From contig CAYQMI010000035.1 of the NCBI GenBank assembly GCA_964418575.1, forward strand, positions 1 through 30,690: DNA of 30,690 nucleotides. Direction: 5' to 3'. Origin of the DNA: Glaciecola sp964418575. GTDB lineage: Bacteria > Pseudomonadota > Gammaproteobacteria > Enterobacterales > Alteromonadaceae. Shown here piece by piece: positions 6,622 through 15,854 of this stretch; positions within the stretch are counted from its first letter, which is position 1, and every line of letters begins with the position of its first letter. The notes under the pieces were generated by a model. That model did no database searches and was not told the DNA's origin. It saw nothing but the letters and a program-made list of their open reading frames with translations. The position numbers and the translations under genes were made by a program.

Positions 6622-8058
6622 TTAGGCAACGGTGACTACTTTACAAGCATTGGTTGCGCCAACGGTTTCCATTTTATCGCCGTAGGTCAAAATGAATTGA
6701 TCGCCCACGTTTAGTAAACCACCTTCTTTCAAGGCTTCCATCACGTCTTTGGTCATTTCACCTGGTGCACTTTTAGTAGAATCAAAATACACAGGAACCA
6801 CGCCGCGATACAGCGCCATCATATTCAACGTGCGATGATGTCTAGACATCGCATAAATTGGTAGTGAAGATGTTATTCTTGACATTAGCTTAGGTGTAGT
6901 CCCGCTTTCTGTTAAGCCTACAATTGCTTTGATAGAAGATAAATGATTAGCAGCATAAACCGCAGACATTGCTAGCGTCTCAGTCACATCTAAAAAGTGC
7001 TCATCAAGGCGATGCTTAGAGATTTTCACGCTAGGGTGAGTTTCAGCACCTTCACATACTCTAGCCATCGCCTGCACAGTTTCGACAGGATATGCACCCG
7101 CAGCGGTTTCTGCTGAAAGCATCACTGCATCTGTGCCATCGAGCACAGCGTTAGCAACGTCCATGACCTCTGCACGCGTTGGCATCGGGCTTTCGATCAT
7201 CGACTCCATCATTTGCGTGGCGGTGATCACCACCCGATTTAACTGCCTAGAACGCGCGATAAGCTTCTTTTGCACCCCAACTAACTCTGCGTCGCCAATT
7301 TCTACACCTAAATCACCGCGCGCTACCATTACCGCGTCAGAGGCGTTTATTATGTCGTCAATGGCTTCGTCAGATGCAACGGTTTCAGCGCGTTCTACTT
7401 TTGCACAAATTTTTGCAAAACAACCCGCTTTTTCAGCAAGTTCACGTGCATAGTCTAAGTCTGCTCCAGAGCGAGGGAAGCTTACTGCTAAATAATCAAC
7501 GTCCATCGCTGCTGCGGTAATAATGTCTTCTTTATCTTTTGCTGTAAGCGCTTCGGCAGAAAGTCCACCACCCAGTCTGTTGATGCCTTTATTGTTTGAT
7601 AGCTTGCCGGCAACAGTGACTTTGGTATGTACCTTTCGGCCCGACACTGACTCAACGCGAAGCTGAATACGCCCATCATCTAAAAGTAATATATCGCCGC
7701 TTCTCACGTCGTCTGGCAATGCTTTATAATCGATTCCCACTTGTGTTTCATCACCGTCAAACTTGCCCAATTCAGCATCAAGAATAAAATCTTGATCGTG
7801 CTTTAAAATAACCGAGTCGTTTTTGAAACGAGAAACACGTATTTTAGGGCCTTGTAAATCGCCTAGTATCGCAACGTGTTTGTTTAGCTTCTTCGCTGCA
7901 TCGCGCACTCGTTGAGCACGTTGAATATGATCTTCAGCTTGACCATGAGAAAAGTTCATACGAACGACGTTCGCACCGGCTTTGATAATTGCCTCTATCA
8001 TTTCGCTGCTATCAGTAGCAGGGCCAAGAGTCGCTAGTATTTTTGTTCTGCGTGACAT
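6622..8058 (-). CDS. pykA: Pyruvate kinase, PykA type
   Basis: The 478-residue enzyme converts phosphoenolpyruvate and ADP to pyruvate and ATP in the cytoplasm. Motifs include TLGPATD near the N-terminus, RMNFSHG (33-39), the catalytic lysine in AKICAKVERAE (K220), the metal-binding VARGDLGVEIG (about 245-255) and TATQMMESMI. The sequence follows E. coli PykA (480 residues) closely throughout, including SNNKGINRLGGGLSAEAL, rather than PykF. It lies 12 bases after hexR on the same strand and is probably co-transcribed with it. That places the last step of the Entner-Doudoroff route under HexR. The ATG follows the hexR stop, with AAGG overlapping that stop. Confidence 0.97.
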   Translation of the reverse strand: MSRRTKILATLGPATDSSEMIEAIIKAGANVVRMNFSHGQAEDHIQRAQRVRDAAKKLNKHVAILGDLQGPKIRVSRFKNDSVILKHDQDFILDAELGKFDGDETQVGIDYKALPDDVRSGDILLLDDGRIQLRVESVSGRKVHTKVTVAGKLSNNKGINRLGGGLSAEALTAKDKEDIITAAAMDVDYLAVSFPRSGADLDYARELAEKAGCFAKICAKVERAETVASDEAIDDIINASDAVMVARGDLGVEIGDAELVGVQKKLIARSRQLNRVVITATQMMESMIESPMPTRAEVMDVANAVLDGTDAVMLSAETAAGAYPVETVQAMARVCEGAETHPSVKISKHRLDEHFLDVTETLAMSAVYAANHLSSIKAIVGLTESGTTPKLMSRITSSLPIYAMSRHHRTLNMMALYRGVVPVYFDSTKSAPGEMTKDVMEALKEGGLLNVGDQFILTYGDKMETVGATNACKVVTVA

Positions 8059-8070
8059 AGTTTGCTTGCC

Positions 8071-8925
8071 TTAAATGTTTTCAGTTCGATTAAATCGTGA
8101 TCCGCGTAGGGTGTCTTTGACGCGTTTTAGATTTTCGCGGAATTTGTTGCCGCGGCGCAGGGTAAATCCAGTAGCTAATACATCAATAAGTGTGAGTTGA
8201 GCGATGCGTGAGGCCATTGGCATGTATAAATCGGTGTCTTCTGGCACTGATAACGACAAAACATAGTTACAGGCTTTAGACAACGGGCTACCTACTGTAG
8301 TAATGCCCACTACAGTGGCGTTGTTTTCTCGTGCGATATTTGCAACATCTACTAAGCTTTTGGTGCGGCCAGTGTGCGATATGCAAATGACAACATCGCC
8401 TTCTGAACTATTCATAACGCTCATGCGCTGCATCAAAATGTCATCAAAGTGCACAACAGGCACATTAAAGCGAAAGAATTTATTTACCGCATCATGGGCT
8501 ACAGAAGCAGATGCGCCCAAGCCAAAAAAGGAAATTTTGCGGGCTTGTGTGAGTAAATCAACGACTCGATTTACCATGGCAACATCAATCGACTGCCTGG
8601 CAACTTCAAGCGAAGCCATCGTCGATTCAAAAATCTTGTTGGTATATTCGGTAGGGCCGTCAAACTCGTCGACATGTCGATTAACGTAAGGTGTACCATT
8701 TGCTAAACTTTGCGCTAAATGCAGTTTAAAGTCTGGATAGCCTTTGGTGTCTAAACGCCTGCAAAAGCGATTGACTGTGGGTTCGCTCACATTCGACATT
8801 TTTGCAAGGGATGCGATGCTGGAATGGATAGCAACTTGAGGGTTGGCAAGAATGACTTCTGCTACCTTCTTTTCAGACTTGCTAAACTCCAACATATCCT
8901 GTGATATTTTTTCAAGAATATTCAT
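8071..8925 (-). CDS. hexR: HexR, RpiR-family regulator of central carbon metabolism
   Basis: The 284-residue protein has an N-terminal helix-turn-helix of the RpiR family (about 36-58, SIASLAKMSNVSEPTVNRFCRR) and a SIS sugar-phosphate-binding domain (about 128-255, with FFGLGASASVAHDA and CISHTGRTKSL). HexR proteins bind 2-keto-3-deoxy-6-phosphogluconate, which releases them from operators. They repress Entner-Doudoroff genes and can activate gluconeogenic ones. The neighbours fit: pykA follows in the same transcript and zwf-pgl-edd-glk-eda is divergent. A HexR-like operator overlaps its own candidate -10 element, suggesting autorepression. The sequence runs close to E. coli HexR (289 residues). 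The ribosome binding site is weak (GAG). Confidence 0.96.
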   Translation of the reverse strand: MNILEKISQDMLEFSKSEKKVAEVILANPQVAIHSSIASLAKMSNVSEPTVNRFCRRLDTKGYPDFKLHLAQSLANGTPYVNRHVDEFDGPTEYTNKIFESTMASLEVARQSIDVAMVNRVVDLLTQARKISFFGLGASASVAHDAVNKFFRFNVPVVHFDDILMQRMSVMNSSEGDVVICISHTGRTKSLVDVANIARENNATVVGITTVGSPLSKACNYVLSLSVPEDTDLYMPMASRIAQLTLIDVLATGFTLRRGNKFRENLKRVKDTLRGSRFNRTENI

Positions 8926-8964
8926 AACGTGCTACTCACTCGCCTTCAAGATAGCCATAAATTC

Positions 8965-9000
8965 TGTAACAATATTACTGCTAAAACGAATTTTTGTCAT
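8965..9000 (-). promoter_or_regulatory. Candidate hexR promoter with overlapping HexR operator
   Basis: On the minus strand, ATGACA (8995-9000) and TAATAT (8972-8977) stand 17 bases apart as -35 and -10 elements. TGTAACAATATTACT (8965-8979) matches TGTAAT-N3-ATTACA at 13 of 15 positions and covers the -10. The arrangement predicts repression of hexR-pykA by HexR. The consensus is recalled from published HexR work, and the match was made by eye. Confidence 0.55.
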
Positions 9001-9006
9001 ATTTGT

Positions 9007-9021
9007 TGTAACTTTTTGACA
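9007..9021. promoter_or_regulatory. Weak HexR-like site
   Basis: TGTAACTTTTTGACA has both outer half-site ends but matches only 12 of 15 consensus positions. It lies just upstream of the proposed hexR -35. It could be an auxiliary site or chance in AT-rich DNA. Confidence 0.25.
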
Positions 9022-9193
9022 AAAAACAAAATTAGAGTGCAAGGCTAACACACTTTTAACAAAGCGTGTAGCGTTCTGAATCGATCTTTTTGCCCAAGCA
9101 AAATAGCCTGTGCCATTGGTATTATATGAACTTATGCTTGAGTGGCTTATAATATAAGGGCTGGTAAACCAGAGTTGATTTGCTAGTAAAATG

Positions 9194-9223
9194 TTGCAAA
9201 TTGATTTGTAATTTTACTACATT
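9194..9223 (+). promoter_or_regulatory. Candidate zwf promoter with overlapping HexR operator
   Basis: TTGCAA (9194-9199) and TACATT (9218-9223) are spaced 18 bases apart as possible -35 and -10 elements. TGTAATTTTACTACA (9207-9221), a near-perfect inverted repeat matching the HexR consensus at 14 of 15 positions, fills the spacer and the -10. Binding there would block transcription of zwf-pgl-edd-glk-eda. The operator is the firmer part; the promoter elements are moderate matches. Confidence 0.6.
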
Positions 9224-9284
9224 TATTGTTTACTATGCTCAATTGAACCGATTATTCATTTCCAATGCTCATTAGAGGCAAAAT

Positions 9285-10778
9285 ATGGTGTCTGAACTAA
9301 AATATGAACCCATCGATTTTGTGTTGTTTGGCACCAAAGGTGACCTAGCAAGACGAAAACTTCTCCCATCACTATACCAATTAGAAAAAGCTGGCTTGTT
9401 GCACGATGGCACAACCGTTGTTGGCGTTGCGCGACAAGAAATTAATCAGCAGGAGTATGTTGACCTTGTAAAAGAAAATATAGAAAAATTTTCAGGCGAT
9501 AAGCTGTGCAAAGAAACATGGAATAAATTTAAAGCGCGTTTGGATTATGTAAAAATTGATATTACTGATACCAAATCGTACACAGAGTTGAAAGAACATG
9601 TGAACGTTGAACGTACAATGGTGTGTTACTTTGCTACGGCACCTTCTTTATTCGGCGACATATGCCGAGGCATGAAAACCGCCGATATTATTGATAAAAG
9701 TGTGAGGGTTGTGCTAGAAAAGCCCATCGGGCAAGACCTTGAATCGTCGAAAGAAATCAACAATGAAGTCGCTCAATACTTCAGCGAGAAACAAATCTAT
9801 CGCATCGACCATTATTTAGGCAAAGAAACCGTTCTTAACCTAATTGCACTGCGCTTTGCCAACTCCATATTTGCTACCAACTGGGATCATAACTGCATTG
9901 ATCATGTGCAAATAAGCGTTGCGGAATCCGTGGGTATCGAAGGTCGCTGGGGTTACTTTGATAGTGCCGGGCAAATGCGTGACATGGTGCAAAATCATCT
10001 TTTGCAAATTTTGTCGCTCGTTGCAATGGAGCCGCCAACAACTTTAGATGCCGACAGTATTCGAGATGAAAAGCTCAAAGTATTAAAAGCCTTGCGGCCT
10101 ATAAATGCCAGCAATATTAACGACAAAACTGTTCGTGGTCAGTATTCAGCGGGTTTTGTATCGGGTAATGAAGTACCTGGCTACTTAGAGGAAGAAGACG
10201 CGAACAAGAAAAGTCGCACTGAAACATTTGTAGCTTTAAAAGTAGAAATTGATAACTGGCGCTGGGCGGGTGTGCCGTTTTACTTAAGAACCGGTAAACG
10301 TTTACCAACCAAAGCCAGTGAAGTCGTGATTTATTTTAAACGCCAGCCGCACAATTTATTTGGCGCGAGCTTCACGCAGTTGCCACCCAATAAATTGGTT
10401 ATCCGTCTTCAGCCAGAAGAGGGCGTTGAAGTCACTGTTATGAATAAGGTACCAGGTTTAACCAGTTCTGGTGGCATGGACTTACAAAAATCTAAATTAG
10501 ATTTAAGTTTTTCTGAAGAATTTGCGGATCAACGTATTGCTGATGCATACGAAAAGCTCTTGCTAGAAGTAATGATTGGTAACCAAGCATTGTTCGTGAG
10601 ACGAGATGAGGTTGAACAAGCATGGACTTGGGTAGACTCGATTATTAAAGCTTGGAAAAGTGATAGTGAAGGTCCAGAACAATACCAAGCTGGTACTTGG
10701 GGACCTGTTTCATCCATTGGTTTACTCGCTAAAGAAGGCCGCAGTTGGTACGAAAGCAAAATTAAGAAAAAAGGATAG
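9285..10778 (+). CDS. zwf: Glucose-6-phosphate 1-dehydrogenase
   Basis: The 497-residue enzyme oxidises glucose-6-phosphate to 6-phosphogluconolactone with NADP+ (or NAD+), the entry step to the Entner-Doudoroff and pentose phosphate routes. The nucleotide-binding loop reads GTKGDLARRK near the N-terminus, a variant of the usual GASGDL that I recall from Alteromonadales and Aeromonas relatives. The substrate motif RIDHYLGKE spans residues 173-181, with catalytic K180 beside it. RTGKRL occurs further on. Length is normal. The start is supported by AGAGG nine bases before the ATG. The gene heads a five-gene operon. Only three bases separate it from pgl, and its own stop region (AAAGGATAG) supplies the pgl ribosome binding site. 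Confidence 0.98.
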   Translation: MVSELKYEPIDFVLFGTKGDLARRKLLPSLYQLEKAGLLHDGTTVVGVARQEINQQEYVDLVKENIEKFSGDKLCKETWNKFKARLDYVKIDITDTKSYTELKEHVNVERTMVCYFATAPSLFGDICRGMKTADIIDKSVRVVLEKPIGQDLESSKEINNEVAQYFSEKQIYRIDHYLGKETVLNLIALRFANSIFATNWDHNCIDHVQISVAESVGIEGRWGYFDSAGQMRDMVQNHLLQILSLVAMEPPTTLDADSIRDEKLKVLKALRPINASNINDKTVRGQYSAGFVSGNEVPGYLEEEDANKKSRTETFVALKVEIDNWRWAGVPFYLRTGKRLPTKASEVVIYFKRQPHNLFGASFTQLPPNKLVIRLQPEEGVEVTVMNKVPGLTSSGGMDLQKSKLDLSFSEEFADQRIADAYEKLLLEVMIGNQALFVRRDEVEQAWTWVDSIIKAWKSDSEGPEQYQAGTWGPVSSIGLLAKEGRSWYESKIKKKG

Positions 10779-10781
10779 AAC

Positions 10782-11474
10782 ATGGCTTTAGTGTTACATG
10801 AATATGCAAATTCAGAAGCCTTAGTAGATGCCTTTAGTGAGCAAATAGCCGGCATTATTAAGCAAGCGATTTCTCAAAACGGAAGCGCGAGCATTGCGCT
10901 AAGCGGCGGTTCTACGCCAAAGCCCCTGTTTCAAGCGCTCTCGCAAATAGCGCTACCGTGGTCGCGAGTAAATATTACCCTTGCAGATGAGCGCTGGGTA
11001 GACGCTGGCGATAGCGCGAGCAATGAAAAGCTTGTGCGAGAAAACTTGCTAGTGGGTGAAGCCGCTTCTGCTAAATTTGTGTCAATGACAACTGATGACG
11101 ATAATGCTGAAGACGCAGTTGCAACAATAAGCGAGCGACTTGAAAAAATGGGCCTGCCGCTGGATGTTTGTATTCTAGGCATGGGTGAAGATGGCCACAC
11201 AGCTTCTTTATTCCCCTGTAGTGAACAAATTGAGGAAGGCTTAAACCTCGCACGTAAAGCCCCAGTCTTGGCGACTCAGCCTACTACTGCCCCGCACCAA
11301 AGAATGTCTCTAAGTTTGGCGCAAATCATTAAGAGCAAACACCTGTTTTTGCACATAACCGGCAATAAAAAACGCCAGGTACTAGAGCAGGCGATTGCAG
11401 ATTACACTCCCATAGAAAAGCCCATCAAAGCGGTCTGCGATAACGCTAGCGTAGACCTTATTTGGGCTCCATAG
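10782..11474 (+). CDS. pgl: 6-phosphogluconolactonase, DevB/SOL type
   Basis: The 230-residue cytoplasmic enzyme hydrolyses 6-phosphogluconolactone to 6-phosphogluconate. It belongs to the glucosamine-6-phosphate isomerase-like family. Motifs are ALSGGSTPKPLFQAL, ADERWVD followed by SNEKLVRENLL, and LGMGEDGHTASLFP. It is unrelated to the E. coli YbhE-type lactonase. The position between zwf and edd matches its step in the pathway. It starts three bases after zwf with AAGGA upstream and ends eight bases before edd. Confidence 0.97.
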   Translation: MALVLHEYANSEALVDAFSEQIAGIIKQAISQNGSASIALSGGSTPKPLFQALSQIALPWSRVNITLADERWVDAGDSASNEKLVRENLLVGEAASAKFVSMTTDDDNAEDAVATISERLEKMGLPLDVCILGMGEDGHTASLFPCSEQIEEGLNLARKAPVLATQPTTAPHQRMSLSLAQIIKSKHLFLHITGNKKRQVLEQAIADYTPIEKPIKAVCDNASVDLIWAP

Positions 11475-11482
11475 GTTATATT

Positions 11483-13318
11483 ATGAATCCGATTATACAA
11501 GAAGTTACCGACCGTATTATTGAACGCAGCACAAAGCATCGCGCTCATTACTTAGCAAAAATTGATAAGGCTCGTCGTCAAGGACCTCATCGCGGTGCGC
11601 TGTCTTGCGGAAACTTAGCGCATGGTTTTGCGGCTTGTGGCAAAGAAGATAAATCTGATCTTCGCAGTATGACCAAAGCCAACATCGCCATTGTGTCTAG
11701 CTACAACGATATGCTCAGTGCGCATCAGCCCTACGAAACCTATCCACAAAAGCTTAAAGATGCGATTGCCAAGGTAGGCAGCGTAGCGCAGTTTGCGGGC
11801 GGCGTGCCGGCGATGTGTGATGGTGTTACTCAGGGTAACCCCGGCATGGAACTGAGTTTGATGAGCCGAGACAACATTGCGATGGGTGCAGCGATTGGCC
11901 TTTCTCACAATATGTTTGATGGTGCCCTGATGTTAGGCATTTGCGACAAAATTGTCCCTGGTTTGCTTTTAGGCGGCTTGAGTTTTGGTCATTTACCTAC
12001 CGTTTTTGTGCCGGCCGGTCCAATGCCTTCAGGGCTTCCAAATAAAGAGAAAGCGCGGGTCAGACAGGCTTTTGCAGAGGGTAAGGCGGACAGAGAAGCA
12101 TTGTTAGAAGCTGAATCGCAGTCTTACCATAGCGCTGGTACGTGTACCTTCTACGGTACCGCCAACTCAAACCAGTTGGTGGTAGAAATAATGGGTCTGC
12201 ACTTGCCGGGTTCATCCTTTGTTAACCCCGGCACTGAACTTCGTGATGCGCTTACAGACGCTGCTGCAAGACAAGTTACACGCTTAACCGATTTAGGCGA
12301 TAATTACACGCCTATGGGGCATATTGTTGATGCCAAAGCGATGGTGAATGGTATTGTTGGGCTCTTAGCTACTGGCGGCTCTACTAACCACACTATGCAC
12401 TTAGTAGCAGTGGCTCGTGCAGCTGGCATTATCATTAACTGGGATGATTTCTCAGATATTTCTGATGCGACACCGCTGATCACCCGCATTTATCCAAACG
12501 GTTCTGCTGATATTAATCACTTCACCGCAGCCGGCGGTATGGCTTTGCTGTTTAAACAGTTGAGAGACAGTGGCCTCATTCATAACGATGTCACAACCAT
12601 TTGTGGTAAGGGGCTTGATCAGTACACCAAAGAGCCAAAGCTAAAAGATGGCGAGCTGGTGTGGGAAGATGGCCCAACAGAGTCTTACGACACAAGTGTG
12701 TTTGCCGATATCAAAACGCCTTTCAAACCCGACGGCGGGTTATCGGTGTTGCACGGAAACTTAGGGCGAGCAGTGATTAAAACTTCTGCGCTACGTGAAC
12801 CAAAGTGTCACATCAAAGCGCCTGCAGTAGTATTTGAAGATCAATACGCCCTTGATGCTGCATTTACATCAGGTGACTTAAACAAGGATTGTGTGGTAGT
12901 TGTTCGCTTCCAAGGACCTACTGCTATGGGTATGCCAGAACTGCACAGGCTAACTCCACCGTTGGGCGTGCTGCAAGATCGTGGATATAAAGTTGCTTTG
13001 GTTACAGACGGACGTATGTCGGGAGCATCAGGTAAGGTGCCGGCAGCCATTCATTTGACGCCTGAGGCTTATAAAGGTGGTTTGATTGGTAAGGTAAAAA
13101 CCGGCGACATGATTGAAATTGATACCGAGACTAATGCGATAACCCTACATGTTCCTGAGGCCGAGTTGAGTAGCCGTGAACAAGCGGTGCTTGATTTAAC
13201 CGAAAGTCATCATGGTATGGGCCGAGAGCTGTTTGCCGGCATGCGCTCAACCCTAACAGGTGCTGAAGAGGGCGCATGTTCACTGTTTGTTGAACAAGAA
13301 CAGGAACTCGACGCATGA
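11483..13318 (+). CDS. edd: 6-phosphogluconate dehydratase
   Basis: The 611-residue IlvD/Edd-family enzyme dehydrates 6-phosphogluconate to KDPG, the first dedicated Entner-Doudoroff step. It needs an iron-sulfur cluster, and conserved cysteines appear in SCGNLAHGFAACG, GVPAMCDGVTQG and GICDKIVPG. SSYNDMLSAHQPYE and VTDGRMSGASGKVPAAIH are further signatures. The frame is open seven codons further up (from 11462, inside pgl). The ATG at 11483 is preferred because it aligns with the MNP start of E. coli Edd and avoids the overlap. The last four bases overlap glk as ATGA. Confidence 0.98.
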   Translation: MNPIIQEVTDRIIERSTKHRAHYLAKIDKARRQGPHRGALSCGNLAHGFAACGKEDKSDLRSMTKANIAIVSSYNDMLSAHQPYETYPQKLKDAIAKVGSVAQFAGGVPAMCDGVTQGNPGMELSLMSRDNIAMGAAIGLSHNMFDGALMLGICDKIVPGLLLGGLSFGHLPTVFVPAGPMPSGLPNKEKARVRQAFAEGKADREALLEAESQSYHSAGTCTFYGTANSNQLVVEIMGLHLPGSSFVNPGTELRDALTDAAARQVTRLTDLGDNYTPMGHIVDAKAMVNGIVGLLATGGSTNHTMHLVAVARAAGIIINWDDFSDISDATPLITRIYPNGSADINHFTAAGGMALLFKQLRDSGLIHNDVTTICGKGLDQYTKEPKLKDGELVWEDGPTESYDTSVFADIKTPFKPDGGLSVLHGNLGRAVIKTSALREPKCHIKAPAVVFEDQYALDAAFTSGDLNKDCVVVVRFQGPTAMGMPELHRLTPPLGVLQDRGYKVALVTDGRMSGASGKVPAAIHLTPEAYKGGLIGKVKTGDMIEIDTETNAITLHVPEAELSSREQAVLDLTESHHGMGRELFAGMRSTLTGAEEGACSLFVEQEQELDA

Positions 13319-14292
13319 GCGGGCAAGGGCAGAAATTTGTAGCGGATGTAGGCGGTACAAATATTCGCCTAGGCCTAGTCGAAAATGGTCGGATTTCGGT
13401 CATTAAAAAGTATCTATGCGAAAATTTTGATTCAATAGACGACGCTATTTTGCATTTTCAAGCAGATACTGCACCCTCTGGTTTCAGCGCCGGTTGCATT
13501 GCGATCGCCTGTCCGGTAAATGAAGACTTAGTAAAAATGACTAATCATACTTGGTCATTTTCCAAACAAGCTTTACAAGCGCATTTGAATTTACAGCATT
13601 TAGACGTTATCAATGACTACACTGCTATTGCGCATTCACTTCCTACCCTAAATCACAATCAGGTGATACAGGTAGGTGGTGGGCATGCTAAAGAGCACGG
13701 TAATATAGCTGTGTTTGGACCGGGCACAGGTTTAGGTGTAGAGCACCTAACATGGACTGGCGGTGGTTGGCATACCTTAGACGGTGAAGGCGGGCATGTG
13801 GATTTTGCTCCCACTGAAGAAGACGACCTCATTATTTGGCGCTATCTATATCACAAGTTTGGAAGAGCCTCCGCCGAAGAAGTGTTATCAGGCCGCGGCA
13901 TTGTAAACATATATAATGCTTTTTGTGAGCATGCAGGCACTGCGCCCCAGCTTACACAGCCTTCTGATGTTACCTCGGCAGGACTTAACAACAGCGACCC
14001 TATGGCGCGTAAGGCCATCCAACATTTTTGCCAGGTGATGGGCAGCTTTGCGGGTAACTTAGCGGTCAATTTATGCTTAACCGGCGGCGTGTTTATTGGT
14101 GGCGGCATCACTAGCAAGTTAAAAGACTTTTTTATGGAAAGCCGCTTTCGCGAGAAATTTGAGGCTAAGGGCGACATGGCCCATTACGTTAAAAATATTC
14201 CTACTTATTTAATTAATGAGCCTGACCACGGTTTGCTTGGAGCGCTGGCTTATCTAACTCAACACACACAGAGATTACAAGATGAACAATAA
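13315..14292 (+). CDS. glk: Glucokinase
   Basis: The 325-residue enzyme phosphorylates glucose with ATP in the cytoplasm, giving the substrate of Zwf. It belongs to the bacterial glucokinase family proper (E. coli Glk, 321 residues), not the ROK-repressor type. Features are the phosphate-binding DVGGTNIRLG (11-20), the catalytic aspartate in INDYTAIA (D101), the FGPGTGLGVEH loop and DGEGGHVDF (about 156-164). The gene overlaps edd by four bases and eda by 11, so it is translationally embedded in the Entner-Doudoroff operon. This suggests growth on free intracellular glucose, for example from glucan breakdown or non-PTS uptake. Confidence 0.97.
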   Translation: MSGQGQKFVADVGGTNIRLGLVENGRISVIKKYLCENFDSIDDAILHFQADTAPSGFSAGCIAIACPVNEDLVKMTNHTWSFSKQALQAHLNLQHLDVINDYTAIAHSLPTLNHNQVIQVGGGHAKEHGNIAVFGPGTGLGVEHLTWTGGGWHTLDGEGGHVDFAPTEEDDLIIWRYLYHKFGRASAEEVLSGRGIVNIYNAFCEHAGTAPQLTQPSDVTSAGLNNSDPMARKAIQHFCQVMGSFAGNLAVNLCLTGGVFIGGGITSKLKDFFMESRFREKFEAKGDMAHYVKNIPTYLINEPDHGLLGALAYLTQHTQRLQDEQ

Positions 14293-14926
14293 CTGGAAAA
14301 ATACATCTGCAGACATTTTCAAACAAGGTCCGGTAGTACCAGTACTGGTTATTGAAGAACTTGAAGATGCTTTACCTATCGCTGAAGCACTCTTGAAAGG
14401 GGGCATCACGGTACTTGAAGTTACTCTGAGAACGCCGGCTGCAATGCAAATCATCGAGAGAATTGCAAAAGAAATGCCTGAAGCTTACGTTGGTGCTGGC
14501 ACGGTTACAAACCGTCAGCAATTACAAGCAGTGACAGATGCTGGCGCTAAATTTGCGATAAGCCCAGGTTTAACGGCTGATTTGTTAAGTGCTGGAAAAG
14601 AAGGCAGTATTCCACTTATTCCTGGTGTCTCTAATATTTCTGATTTAATGAAAGCAAACGATGCTGGTTACGATCACTTGAAGTTCTTTCCAGCAGAAGC
14701 CGCGGGCGGCGTAAAAGCGCTTAAATCAATTGGTGGTCCATTCCCTAATACGGTATTTTGTCCTACTGGCGGCATTGGCCCTGATAACTATTTAGAGTAT
14801 TTAAAACTAGCTAATGTGAAATGCGTTGGCGGCTCTTGGGTAGCGCCAACAGATGCCATAGAAGATAAGCAGTGGCATGTGTTGACAGAGTTAGCCGCCA
14901 AAGCCATCGCCGTAGCAAAGGCTTAG
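14282..14926 (+). CDS. eda: KDPG/KHG aldolase
   Basis: The 214-residue aldolase splits KDPG into pyruvate and glyceraldehyde-3-phosphate and may also act on 4-hydroxy-2-oxoglutarate. The Schiff-base lysine lies in HLKFFPAEA (K134) and the general acid/base glutamate in VLEVTLRT (E46). GAGTV and FCPTGGI, which build the phosphate site, are present. The ATG lies inside the end of glk (11-base overlap), and the NNNWKNTSADI N-terminus aligns with E. coli Eda. It is the last gene of zwf-pgl-edd-glk-eda. Its stop lies four bases from the convergent yeaD stop, and no terminator is visible there. Confidence 0.98.
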   Translation: MNNNWKNTSADIFKQGPVVPVLVIEELEDALPIAEALLKGGITVLEVTLRTPAAMQIIERIAKEMPEAYVGAGTVTNRQQLQAVTDAGAKFAISPGLTADLLSAGKEGSIPLIPGVSNISDLMKANDAGYDHLKFFPAEAAGGVKALKSIGGPFPNTVFCPTGGIGPDNYLEYLKLANVKCVGGSWVAPTDAIEDKQWHVLTELAAKAIAVAKA

Positions 14927-14930
14927 CAAG

Positions 14931-15854
14931 CTAATCAAACTTTTGGGTCAGAACAAGTTTCTGGCCCGGTAACAACGCCTCTCGGGGCTCTGTTGCGGCT
15001 TCGATGCATAACATAGTTTTGTATCCGCCCTCACTCATATCCTTCATTTTTGCGCTTTTCTCTATCCATGGGTTCCATACCACGGTTGAATTATGACCAC
15101 TATGCAAGATGTTGATGATGTTTTTGTCGCCATCGCTCAGGCTGATACGTTCGTCTGTAACACTCTTAACGGCTCGCTGATGGACACGGTCTGTCTCTTG
15201 TTTGATTGTGTAGAGTGATGGACTTACATTGTTATGAGTGTTGTCTAGTTTGTTGTAATAGGTCCCGTGCAACCCATTGATGACGACCTGATTAATATCC
15301 TCAATCGCAAAGTAGCTGTGAATCGCCTGCGACACTTCAACGCGCTGCGAACTCTGATTTTCGGTAATTAAAGTGATTTCGCAATACGTCGAAACCTTTA
15401 GCATTAGAGTGAGATTTAAAGTCGCTGGAGTGGAAAACATCCCTAAGCTTGTTGGCTTTAAATAACAATGTGTTTCTACTACTTCACCGTTTTCATCTTT
15501 TACTTCCTTTGCCTGGTTTAAACGCCACATTTGATTACGCACAAAACCGTGACTTGGTGCGTCATTAATCTTGTTGTTCGCACCAAACCAAGGCCAACAA
15601 ATAGGTACACCGCCACGAATAGGGGTGCTTGCGTCAAACATAGCGCTGTCGCTTATCCATAAACGCTCTCTGCCGTCTTTATTGGCAATAAAAGAGCATA
15701 GATGAGCACCAAACATCGATAAAGAGGCGCTCGCCTTGCTGTTGCTTATATCGAGGTATAAACCATCAGAAGATAGTCTGCATGTTAAGCTTGTGAAGGT
15801 TTGTATTGCACTTTGCAATGCCTGTTCATCGATTGATATATTGGCGTTTGTCAT
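14931..15854 (-). CDS. yeaD: Glucose-6-phosphate 1-epimerase (hexose-6-phosphate mutarotase)
   Basis: The 307-residue protein belongs to the aldose 1-epimerase-like family of YeaD. The signature RGGVPICWPWFG spans residues 80-91. Likely catalytic residues sit in SHGFVR (H102), AIHSYFAIED and EAATEPREALLPGQ. The enzyme interconverts alpha and beta glucose-6-phosphate, and Zwf uses the beta anomer. The gene follows gapA on the same strand, as in E. coli, but a strong terminator separates them. It may therefore rely on readthrough or on its own promoter in the 108 bases upstream. No clear ribosome binding site is visible before the ATG. Confidence 0.93.
   Translation of the reverse strand: MTNANISIDEQALQSAIQTFTSLTCRLSSDGLYLDISNSKASASLSMFGAHLCSFIANKDGRERLWISDSAMFDASTPIRGGVPICWPWFGANNKINDAPSHGFVRNQMWRLNQAKEVKDENGEVVETHCYLKPTSLGMFSTPATLNLTLMLKVSTYCEITLITENQSSQRVEVSQAIHSYFAIEDINQVVINGLHGTYYNKLDNTHNNVSPSLYTIKQETDRVHQRAVKSVTDERISLSDGDKNIINILHSGHNSTVVWNPWIEKSAKMKDMSEGGYKTMLCIEAATEPREALLPGQKLVLTQKFD

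Larger units (their letters stand above)
8926..9284. promoter_or_regulatory. hexR/zwf divergent control region
   Basis: This 359-base non-coding stretch lies between two divergent Entner-Doudoroff transcripts. It contains two good and one weak HexR-like operators (listed separately), candidate promoters for both directions, and a TATAAT at 9148-9153 set in the palindrome CTTATAATATAAG. That TATAAT has no good -35 partner at normal spacing. No coding sequence is evident. Confidence 0.7.

Noticed and set aside
11462..11482. Seven extra N-terminal codons for edd, overlapping pgl
   Set aside because: E. coli Edd begins MNP, matching the ATG at 11483, and the extension (MGSIGYI) is only translated pgl sequence in another frame.
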